A stretch of 64,000 bases of DNA, taken from positions 1,984,001 to 2,048,000 of the forward strand of contig QUOL01000003.1 of the NCBI GenBank assembly GCA_009761415.1. The letters run 5' to 3'. This DNA is from Sarcomyxa edulis. Its lineage: Eukaryota > Basidiomycota > Agaricomycetes > Agaricales > Mycenaceae. Positions 1 through 10,000 of this stretch are shown here, one piece after another (position 1 is the stretch's first letter; each line of letters begins with the position of its first letter). Under the pieces are notes generated by a model that saw nothing but the letters and a program-made list of their open reading frames with translations, had not been told where the DNA came from and did not search any database. A program made the position numbers and the translations under genes.

Positions 1-1972
1 CTGCTTGCTGCCCGGACACAAGAGTCTGGAGACGATATTCGTGTCTGGGTTGGTCATATACGTAGGCGGGTAGAGGTGACCATTGTCCAAGAAGGCGCGA
101 ATTTGCTAAGGTAGTGCTCCGAGAGAGTTGGTCAGATATGAAGAGAGTAGGCGGCGACGTCCTGACCTCCCAGATTTTATGTAGTGTCTTCCCAAAGAGA
201 ATCTCGACGCTGCACCAAGAAGGTTCATCCATAAAAGGTGCAGCACGCTCGAGAACGGGAGCTATCCGGTTAATCCTTGAAAGCTTTGGTCCCGTTCGTT
301 CAGAACTATCGATCATCCTAGTTGTAATTGAGGACGCCCCCCATTTGACTGGGGTTTTATCCACAACGTAAAGACCTTGCATCGCATAAGTACCGAAACG
401 CCGGAGTGAACGTTGAAGCCTTTCTTCGACATTAGCAGGTGAAGGGAATGATCCGGTCATCGAGGGAAGCAGCCAATCGATGTATGGAAATAGGGCAGTG
501 AAATAGTCTAGGTAACGCGAAGGTGGCGCCAGATAATCGATGCTGTGCCAGACCGGTTTATCCGTGTCCAGTACAGCGCGTCCACGAGCAGGAGCAAGCA
601 GGTTACTCCTCGAATGCTTACCTGCTCGTTGTGAGGACTCGATTATTGAAGGGTGAGAGCGCTCGCGGTTACACACTGACCATGCTGGGATATCGATTGA
701 CGATACGGAGGGTGGTACTTGAAGTGACGCGTTGAGGAACCCTAAGACACCAAGAGGATAGGTAGATTGTACTCCATGGCTGCAGTCAAACGACGGGATG
801 GAAGAGGTCTCTGAGAGAGTTTGACCAAGTCCAGGATCGAGTAAAGGGCATGGCGAGGTTACAAATAAAGTCGAAGCTGGGGAAGCATCAACCAAAGATA
901 ACCCCTGGTCGTCACTCACCGAGTTTCCGACACCATCCTGAGAATTCTCGTTCATCCCAAGTCCTGATTCAACTTCCTTGCCAGACCAACAACCCATTTC
1001 CAACTCGAGTTCTTCGAAGAGCTCCAGGGCATCTAATTGGCCCGAAGATTGAGCCGAGAATGTCAACTGCAGCACGTTTGTGACTGCGAAGGGCGAGTCA
1101 ACATAGGTATCGATAGTGGAATTGTCGAGGTATTGGTATGGAACAGATTCGGGTGATGGGGAGCCATAACCAATCGGTGACAACTGCGGGAGTGAAGCTA
1201 CCAGAGGGGAACATTGGCTCGGGTATTCTCGTGACGAGAGTACTGGTGACTTGGATAGAGAAGGTGACGATGGATTGTGTTCAAGATCCGGTGCTCTACC
1301 TGCCAGGCAATCCATGGCAAGCAAAGCGTGTCTGCAAGAGGATGCACCCAGGCTATCCATGAGTACATTGGATCCTCTCACCATGACCCGGGGAGAGTTG
1401 AGTGGTCGTAAGACTTGATTTTCCAACGCGTCATCTACAAAGTAATCCAGACTGGACAAAAGATCACGATGCCCATAGTTGAGGCTACTGTTGCAGTCGC
1501 TCTGCGCGTCAGATCCATCTACTTGGACTCGGGCGAGACAGGTTTCACCGGCGATGGTCTTCTCCCGTACTTCAAATTCCTTGTCTGCGTAGGGGAAGCA
1601 CTTGATGATGAACCAATCACTGGCCAAGCCCAGACGACGCAGGAAGTGTTTCCACGCAGTGTCGAGTTCTTCAAAAGAGCACGCAGACTTGAAAGTGCAT
1701 CGGAAGGTGTTGAATGGATCAATGATGAAGCCTGATGTGAATCGGAGAGTAGCCGTTTGGCCCAGTAGGTCTTGAAAGGCATCAATGACATCTTCCACTT
1801 CCGAAAGCAGGAGAGGATGTAGTGATTGAAAACAAAGTTTGCGATCGATGACGGTATCTCGAGAAACTGTTAAAATAAGCTCGGAAAGTCCGAGGATGAT
1901 ATCAGATAATGAATAACCATCAATAAAGGGTTCGTGGTACTGATACCACAGGTCCAGCATAGGGTTTTCCAT
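1..1972 (-). CDS. Unrecognised long ORF, 3' end beyond window edge
   Basis: Reading the minus strand from the ATG at 1972 I find no stop codon down to base 1, about 657 codons, so the frame leaves the window. An in-frame TAG about 90 bases upstream of that ATG, with no other ATG between, fixes the start. The N-terminal third (begins MENPMLDLWYQYHEPFIDGY) looks globular with alternating hydrophobic and charged residues. The middle is Ser/Pro-rich and probably disordered. The last part is again globular, with several Trp, Tyr and Arg residues. No signal peptide or membrane span is evident. A GTAAGC donor-like site near 637 could start an intron, though the frame stays open through it. I do not recognise the family; it could be a host gene or cargo of a mobile element, since it abuts a truncated ABC transporter gene. 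Confidence 0.6.
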   Translation of the reverse strand, partial: MENPMLDLWYQYHEPFIDGYSLSDIILGLSELILTVSRDTVIDRKLCFQSLHPLLLSEVEDVIDAFQDLLGQTATLRFTSGFIIDPFNTFRCTFKSACSFEELDTAWKHFLRRLGLASDWFIIKCFPYADKEFEVREKTIAGETCLARVQVDGSDAQSDCNSSLNYGHRDLLSSLDYFVDDALENQVLRPLNSPRVMVRGSNVLMDSLGASSCRHALLAMDCLAGRAPDLEHNPSSPSLSKSPVLSSREYPSQCSPLVASLPQLSPIGYGSPSPESVPYQYLDNSTIDTYVDSPFAVTNVLQLTFSAQSSGQLDALELFEELELEMGCWSGKEVESGLGMNENSQDGVGNSVSDDQGLSLVDASPASTLFVTSPCPLLDPGLGQTLSETSSIPSFDCSHGVQSTYPLGVLGFLNASLQVPPSVSSIDIPAWSVCNRERSHPSIIESSQRAGKHSRSNLLAPARGRAVLDTDKPVWHSIDYLAPPSRYLDYFTALFPYIDWLLPSMTGSFPSPANVEERLQRSLRRFGTYAMQGLYVVDKTPVKWGASSITTRMIDSSERTGPKLSRINRIAPVLERAAPFMDEPSWCSVEILFGKTLHKIWEVRTSPPTLFISDQLSRSTTLANSRLLGQWSPLPAYVYDQPRHEYRLQTLVSGQQA

Positions 1973-2487
1973 GCTGGGAGAAGGTGCTCTAGTGAGACCG
2001 GCCAGGGTGAAACGATGTCCGGATTTGTCCACCTTTGTAGCGCTCTCGGGATGAGACTACAAATATTTATCGGTCCGAATCGTACAATATGGCTGGCGAG
2101 TCGAAGAGCGGTATAATGGTGTGCCCGACTGGGCACTGAGTGATCAGATAAGAGAATATGAGAGGATCGCGGATGCCAGGCAGGATCTAATGACTCCTGG
2201 CAGACGCGGAATGAATATCAAGAATGCCCCGTGCCCACTAGGATACTCTATCAGTAAAGATGAGATGCTATGAGCTGAATGGGGTGTTTTGAATGATATG
2301 GTAAAGATGATGATATTCTAAGATCTCGAAGGCACACTATCTACAGCCTGTGATCTAAACAGATGTAAACAACATAGCCACTCTTGGAAAAAGGAAACAA
2401 AAATATAGGTATGCCCTATTCAAGGGCTAGTAACTGAAGAGTCTATAAAGGTGAGGTAAACCCTATCTGGGTATCCGTCACACTCGG
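1973..2487. other. No gene recognised
   Basis: This 515-base stretch separates the minus-strand ORF from the truncated ABC transporter. I see no sequence resembling the first ATP-binding domain or first membrane domain of a PDR transporter here, although those parts should lie directly upstream. A TATAAAG string near 2446 is present, which may be chance. Confidence 0.5.
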
Positions 2488-3070
2488 GTGGATGACCTAG
2501 CCAAGGCTGAATCCAGGAAGGCGCTTGTCTGTCACCCTGCTATGATAGATGTTTTCTCTTGGCAAAATCTCAACTACACTGTGCCAATCTCAGGAGAGGC
2601 GCCTAGGAAACTACTCGACAATGTCTTTGGTTATGTTGCGCCGGGGAAGTTAACGGCGCTAATGGGAGCATCAGGTCTGTTTTGTCAACAGATTTGTCCT
2701 GGCATACTTGATTACTCATCTTTTGTTTTAGGTGCAGGAAAGACAACACTACTCGATGTATTAGCCAAAAGGACTACGTCGGGTGTCGTCACTGGGGATA
2801 CATTTGTCAATGGCCAAGAATTGCCTCTCGATTTCCAAGCTCAAATGTACGCAGTTATCTCCGAAACTAAATTCTAGCGGCTTACATGATATCTAACTTA
2901 GTGGATATTGTCAACAAATGGACGTTCATGTTGACAGTATGACCGTACGGGAGGCATTGCTGTTCTCAGCCAAGATGAGACAGCCGTCTTCTGTACCCTT
3001 GGCAGAGAAAGAAGCTTAGTGAGTCATTACGACAATACATTCATCACTTGTGTTTATTTATGAGCAAACA

Positions 3071-3075
3071 GTGTT
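3071..3075. repeat. Target site duplication GTGTT, left copy
   Basis: The five bases precede the left LTR. The first G is the last base of the original intron acceptor (AACAG) of the ABC transporter gene, and TGTT begins the next exon. Confidence 0.93.
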
Positions 3076-3400
3076 TGTGATAGCACTATGGCTATGCACG
3101 TGACATGTCCGTCCCTTGGGTCTGGCGGACTATTTGTCTCTATTATGTTACTCAGTATATAATTTCATGTATTACATATAGAAACCTAATCTAATACTAC
3201 ACCGACGACATGCTATCTACTTAAGCCTGTCCGTAGCGCGACCCTTGGTTAATCCCCGCCCTGCCTGCCTGAGTACGCGAGCAACTGCTCGCTAGTCCTA
3301 CCGACAGGACATCCCAGTAGATGGTCGGCGCTTACCCACGGGACGCGCGTCTACAAGAGACGTCACACGTCGATGTCACAAACATCACGGTCGTATCACA
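3076..3400 (+). repeat. 5' LTR (325 bp)
   Basis: Runs from TGTGATAGC to CGTATCACA and matches 15479-15803 at every base I compared. It contains a TATATAA box at 3156-3162, so transcription of the element probably begins a few tens of bases downstream of it within this LTR. Confidence 0.97.
3156..3162 (+). promoter_or_regulatory. TATA box of the LTR promoter
   Basis: TATATAA lies 80 bases into the 5' LTR, a position that leaves R and U5 regions downstream. The same sequence occurs in the 3' LTR near 15560, where it could drive readthrough into the right-hand ABC transporter exons. Confidence 0.5.
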
Positions 3401-3401
3401 A

Positions 3402-3418
3402 TGGTGCCAGAACCGTGG
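3402..3418 (+). promoter_or_regulatory. Candidate primer-binding site
   Basis: TGGTGCCAGAACCGTGG begins one base after the 5' LTR, the standard place for a tRNA-complementary site, and starts with TGG, the complement of a tRNA CCA end. I could not assign the tRNA, and self-priming as in some fungal Ty3 elements is not excluded. Confidence 0.5.
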
Positions 3419-4057
3419 ACATCGACGTCGATGTCCTACCTTATACTTTCCGAACCCTCTTCCTCGACCAGTCGCCGATGAACGCTTCGGCGATTCGATT
3501 CAGCGGTTTCTTGCTGTTCTCTTTGAGAAATTGCAAGAACACTCGCTATTCGGGGTCGATCGAAAATCGAGGGTTCAACTTTACACACTTCTCCTATCCA
3601 TCAATGATAGGAGAACTCGTTCTCGGGACGAAAGGGTTACTCGGGAACGACTTGGCAAAAAATCGATTGTATTAGAAGTTTTTCGAGCCGTCTATCCGAG
3701 TACTCGCGAAAACTCGTATTCCGCTTATGCTTCCGTCACTCTTCCTTACCATACAGTTATTCCTTCAACGTTTCTCCCTTTCCGCCTTGGAGGGCTCGGG
3801 AAAACAGCCTCGCGCAGCCGCAGGGCTTACGCGGGCTATCTATGCCGTTCGAAAAAGGGAGAACTACTTGGCAGTTAAATCCTTCAATTCAGTCTACGAG
3901 AAGAGTCGTCGGACTATGCAGATGTCATGATCGAGCATTTTCTGCGCTCTCATGTTCTAGCGAGTCTGGGCGCCGAAAGTTTTGGCCTTTAAAAGCAGGA
4001 GGTCAGAGGGAAACTTGGACTTGTCCTCGTCAATTACTTTCCTACTCCTTCCCACTC

Positions 4058-7000
4058 ATGCCTCCTCGCCTTCCCATGAGCGGCAAGTTAGCCGCCCGTA
4101 ATGACCAGAACATCTCGGGCGCCAGCTCTGGTACCAGGTCTCAAGTCAGGAGCTCTGGAGCGTCGCTGGCTGCTGGCCTAGTGACCTCCAAGGTTCCTTC
4201 CAAGAAACCTTCGCCTCCCCCTAGGGACGCGGGTCCTAGCAATCATATTGATAATGCTGGAGATGCGCTTCCGAGCGTTGCCGCTGAGGACTTGTCGGAT
4301 TCTTCTCATCGAATTATCATTCCTCAGGATGATGGCGCTGTATCTTATCAGACTGCGAATAGTGCGACTCCTTCCCTGGCAGAGCTTGTGAACCCCGATA
4401 GCATATCCTCATATGCTTCGGTGGACCTAGCTGGCGACAGTGCTTCGCAAGCTGGTCGCTATCGTTCGAAAGACTCTTACGATCGTATTTTCCTATTCGC
4501 CGCTCGGAACGTGAATATTCGCGATGAACCTATCAGCTGTTCCGTCGAGAAGTACCATCCTCGCTATGATCCGAACGAGGACATTGACCCCCTCCTCGAA
4601 TTCGGTGCTGACGACGGGCTAATGCCTTCTCGCGATGTCGTTTCGACCATGCTCCTCCGGGATGCGGTCGTACGTTGGTCAACTCCACATCGTCTACTCA
4701 TTTGGAGTGATATGGACTCCGCCATCGAGGCTATGCGCGAGTTGCGACCACAGTTGTCCGAGTTGCTTGCCTTTAAGGAGCAAGGAGTTGTTATGTACTC
4801 CCTGGGCTCAGCACGCTTGACTAGTTTCGGTCACTTAGTGCTGGCCGTACAACAGATCCTCGACGCTTTGTGGACCTTTTTGGGTCGTCGTCGTCGTGAC
4901 TCCTTTGTCTTGGATCCTCAGTTCATGTTCTTGCGGGTTTTGGAGCGTTATCATAGTCGCACCAGGATTTTGATGGATTTTGGCATCCTACAGCACCGTC
5001 TCCAGGTTGCAAGCGTGCATATTCGTAGATCCTTTAACTGGATCAAGCACGCTTATGTTGCTGGTTATGAAGGCGCCGACTTGGAATCGACGGCTGATTC
5101 CACTTTGGAGTCTATTCGAAGTGACTTTGGTCGGAAGCCTGTATTGCATGAGATGGCTAAACTGTTGTCTCGTCCTGATTATGGCGCCATGGCAGACACT
5201 ATCGATGCTGCCGATCGTTTGGCGCTGATAGCACAAGCTCAAAATGAGGGCTTGGTGCTTCCCCAGACTACTTACAGGAACGAAGGCGAAGGTCATACGT
5301 ACAAATCGCCCTACTGGCCTTCGGGCGTTTTCGCATCAACAGTTTCTCCCACTTTCGCGGCTGCGGTTCCCGTTCCAGAGTCTCCGGCGGATAACCCAGT
5401 GAAGGCGCTGCGGTTCGAGATGCCTGAGAGCTTGTCTAGCATAGGTCGTCCTCATGCTGTGAGCTCCTTACCTGGTATGGGTCGTATGGGCAGTAGCACA
5501 GCGTATTCTGCCCCTTCCACCGTTGCGTCTGGGGGGCCATCGTTGATACGACAAGAAGCTTTCGCACAAGGCGAGTCTCTGTCAGCGGTGGCTCGTGGCC
5601 GTGAGGCGTTGACCGGATGGACTTCGCACGTTTTTAAGAGCGGGGCTCCTCCTTCGGTCCCAAATCCCATCGCCAGTCATAATCCTGTCGCCGGATTTCT
5701 CGGAGGTGACGGTATGCCAGTTCAGGGGAAAGGATATCCCGGCGGTGACGGTGGAAGAGGCGGTCCACCAGGCGGTGGTCCTCCCAGTCCTTACACAGGG
5801 CATGGTGGTGGTGGGTCTCCTGGCGGCGGGAGTGGTCCCCCTAATGGCGGGGGAGGCGGTCATTTCAATGGTGGAGGCGGTGGTCCTCCTGATGGCAGCG
5901 GTCCCCCTAATGGCGGGGGAGGTGGTCCTCCTGGTGGAGGCGGAGGCGATCCTCCTGGTTCGGGAGGTGTCGTTGGCCGTTCTGGATTTGATGATAGCAA
6001 ATGGGGATGGCAGATGAATCACAAGTTGAGCACTTCCGTGATCCCCAGCTGGAATGGCGGAGGTGATACTGCCATCGAATATATTCTCGCAATGTCGAAC
6101 TTGAGCACTCTCAGTCCGGAGCTTGCTGTCGATATTGCGGCGATGGCTTCTCAGAAGTGGACGGATCGAGCCATCAATTGGTGGAATGCCCTGCCCGTCG
6201 CTGATCGACGTTATCTGTCCAGGGGTTGGGATACCTTGTTGCTTGCTATTCGCGAGCATTTCCTCGACGCTCAGTGGCTCGAAGCTCGCACCTTCGAATT
6301 CGAAGAGATGCGGTTTCGACAGAAGGGGCACGCCAATGAGGAGCCCTTGGATTTTATTCAACGGCGTATTCAACATCACTCCTTCCTTCACCCAGAGGAC
6401 ACCGATGGTCCTTTGGCTGTCGCGCGCATTCTCCGCACTCAGCCTATCGAATGGACGGGTACGTTGAATGAGCGAACCAGTATGAGCATCTTTGAGGTAC
6501 AAGCCACGGCTAAGCATTATCTGCAGACTCTGCTTAGTCTGTGGACTGTCAGTGTTCGGTCCCAGGAGTTTCAGGCGGCGCAGACGTCTTCGTCGGGTGG
6601 CGGTTTCAAGAGGTATCGCAAAGCCCACGTCGCTGACGCGGAGTCGGACGCTGAGGACGATGTTGTTCAGGCTACGGCCTTCGCGGCCGATCGTTCCTGG
6701 GGGGCGAAGGGGTCTGGGCAACGTGGGGGGAAACCTCCTGGTCCTAAGAAACCCTGGCCTGAGGGCAAGACAGTGGGTGGTTACGCGTTCACTAGAGACG
6801 ATTCTGTGTCAAGCAGGAATCCTCCTAATGGCGAATGTTTTATATGTACTAGCCCGAAGCATTTTGCAAGGGACTGCCCTCATTACGGCCGTTGGCAAGT
6901 GCTTCGAAACGCCAATTTGATTGATGTCAAGTGGGAAGTAGCGGAGGAAGAGCTCGAGGATAGAATGTACTTAGCTATGCTGGCTGAAACTAATGATGAT

Positions 7001-10000
7001 GTTTCTGCTTATTCGTCGGAATCTGAGTCTTCCCGGTCCGGTTTGACTAAGGAAGTGTTCACTGTTAGCGCCAGGGATACTGGAGCTTTCGCATTACATA
7101 GTAAACCTAGTCATTACGGGGACAATCGTAATGTACGAAGGCGACTCGCTTTGGAAACCACGAATAAGGGTAAATCCAAAGCGGTCGACGGCGAAATTCA
7201 TACTATACCTCGCAAGATCTTCCGTCTTAAAGCTAAGCTCTCTCCTCGGACGGCCTATACCTCGCGCGTCGCTATTAGCCCTAAGGAGCTTGCGGATCCG
7301 CTGACTACGCCTGTCATTGTGCCTGCCCGTAAAGTCCGGTCCTTTCCAGAAGGATATGGATCATTGGGAACGAAGTCCCTTCACATGAAGGCCTATGTAC
7401 ATGGCTTGGATCAGGCTCCGGTAAAAGCGCGTTTGGATTCTGGCGCGGATATCACCTTAATGTCTGAAGAGTACTGGAAATCTATCTCTGAGCTAGGCAA
7501 GCCCAAGGATGGGATTCGTATGAAGCTTTATCACCTCACCGGCGATGCGAAAGTTCTGGGATACGTTCGCACCCAGCTCTTCGCATACGCTACGGACGGA
7601 ACTATCGTGAGTTTCGATCTGGAAGCGTACGTTGTTCGTGCTATGCGTGTGCCTCTGTTGCTAGGTGAGGACTTCCAACTCACTTACGAGCTGGGGTTAC
7701 AGCGTTATGGGACGGGACACTGTGAAATCAATGTTGGGAAGGGTGGTCGGATCATTGCTGCGTCATCAGCCTCTGCTGTCGACTTGGGTTTCGAAGTGCG
7801 GCAAGCTCAGACGTCTCAATCGTTTATTCGCGCCAAGGGTGTTCGACGAGCGAAAGCCAAGGCGCGGCAGCGGGACGGCGATGATGGCCCTCCTTCAGTG
7901 CTAGCTGAAGAAGATGTATTGATTGCCGCTGGATCAGTGCATAGTGTGAGGGTGACTGCCCCCTTCGACGGTCGCGAAGAGTGGCTAGTAGAGAAAGTGG
8001 TGATTGGGTCGGAGGAAGGGTCAGTAGTGGCAGCGCCTACTACTTTCATAAATTCCTCTACTCCGTACTTGCCTATCGCGAATCCAGGAGTTCGGCCGGT
8101 GTATATACGCGCGGGTGATATAGTTGGGTACTTGTTGAATCCAGTGGATGATCTGGATTCCCCGGCTAATGAAGAAGATTGGGGACGATACGCTGCCAAC
8201 GCCGAGAGTCTACGAACTATCATAGAAGGGACTCTTCGTGCGCAGGATCTAGCGTCGGCTCCGCTTCGTCAGGATTTCTTTCCGTTAGGCGACGATAAAC
8301 TGGATACCGATGACAATTGGGGGCCCAAGACGACTGCCGTGCCGGAGCCAGACCCTGTTGCGGGCATTGATGTCTCGCAACTGGTAAATCTTGGACCCGA
8401 TATACCGGACGATATTCGTCCTCGCCTGGAAGAAGTGCTTCGGAAGAACGTGTTAGCATTTGGCGTTGATGGACGGTTGGGTCATGTCGACACTAAAGTT
8501 CCTATTCCGTTGAAGGAGGGAGCGCAGCCTATTTCTGTGCCGATGTATGCTGCGTCACCAGCTAAACGAGAGATTATCGACAAGCAGATGAAAGCTTGGT
8601 TTGAGGCCGACGTCATTGAGCCATCCACGAGCCCTTGGGGATTTCCGGTCGTTGTGGTGTACCGCAATGGGAAACCTCGCTGTGTGATAGACTATCGCAA
8701 GTTGAATGCACAGACTATCCCGGACGAGTTCCCGATACCCCGTCAGACCGAAATCATTCAAGCCTTGTCGGGTGCTCAGGTATTGTCATCCTTCGACGCT
8801 CTAGCTGGGTTTACTCAGCTTGAGATGGCGGGCGAGGAGAAGGAGAAGACCGCGTTTCGCTCTCATCTAGGTCTCTGGCAGTTCAAGCGTATGCCGTTCG
8901 GTCTGCGGAACGGACCATCCATATTTCAACGGGTGATGCAGGGTGTCTTATCGCCATATCTATGGTTGTTCACTCTGGTCTATATTGACGATATCGTTAT
9001 ATATTCCAAGTCGTGGGAAGAGCATCTCGTGCACCTGGATAAGGTGCTGGGTGCGATTGCCACCGCTGGTATTACTCTATCCCCATCCAAATGCTTCGTT
9101 GGATACTCGTCAATCTTGTTGCTAGGGCAGCGTGTGTCTCGCCTGGGCCTTTCAACGCATCAGGAGAAAGTTAGTGCAATTCAGGATATCGAACGACCTG
9201 GCTCTGTGAACGACTTGCAGAAGTTTTTGGGTATGGTCGTTTACTTCGCCTCCTACATCCCTAATTACGCCTTTATCGCCGCTCCATTGTTCGGGCTGTT
9301 GAAGAAAGGCGTTAAGTTTGTTTGGCGTGCGGAGCATGATATTGCATTCCAGCAAGCCAAGGACGCTCTGGCTAGTGCACCGATACTGGGTCACCCGATC
9401 CAGGGCACGCCTTATCGTCTTTATACGGACGCTTCCGATTATGCGTTGGGATCGAGTTTGCAGCAAGTTCAGCCGATGGTAGTCGAGGATTTGAAGGGAA
9501 CTTCGGTGTATGAGAAGCTTCGCCTAGCGTGGGATGCGGGGTTGCCTGTGCCCGTTCTCGTCCCTACGCTGGCTAAAGAAATCATTGACGCGGAACGTCC
9601 TGTTGGCGGTGATAAGTGGGGAACGACGTTCGACTCCACAGTGGTTCACGTCGAGCGAGTAATTTGTTACTGGAGTCGCACCTTCAAGTCCGCGGAGCGC
9701 AATTATAGCGCGACTGAGCGTGAAGCCCTAGGCGCGAAGGAAGCCCTAGTGAAGTTTCAGCCCTTCATAGAGGGCGAGACGGTCATTCTGATCACGGATC
9801 ACGCGGCCCTTCAGTGGGCTCGCGTGTATGAGAACACGAACAGGAGGTTAGCGGCGTGGGGGGCAGTGTTTGCAGCATATCCTGGCCTTAAGATTATTCA
9901 CAGGCCAGGCAAGGTTCACTCCAACGTGGATCCTTTGTCTCGTCTACCACGAGTTCCGCCGCATGATTCTCCTGTCCGCGATGATATACCCACCATTGTC

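Noticed and set aside
3321..3878. A 185-codon frame spanning the LTR end and the leader
   Set aside because: It begins inside the LTR, crosses the candidate primer-binding site, and shows no protein family; the leader is probably untranslated.
5582..6721. A 379-codon frame on the minus strand
   Set aside because: It lies wholly opposite gag-pol, over the Gly/Pro repeat tract; codon bias and simple sequence create the open frame.
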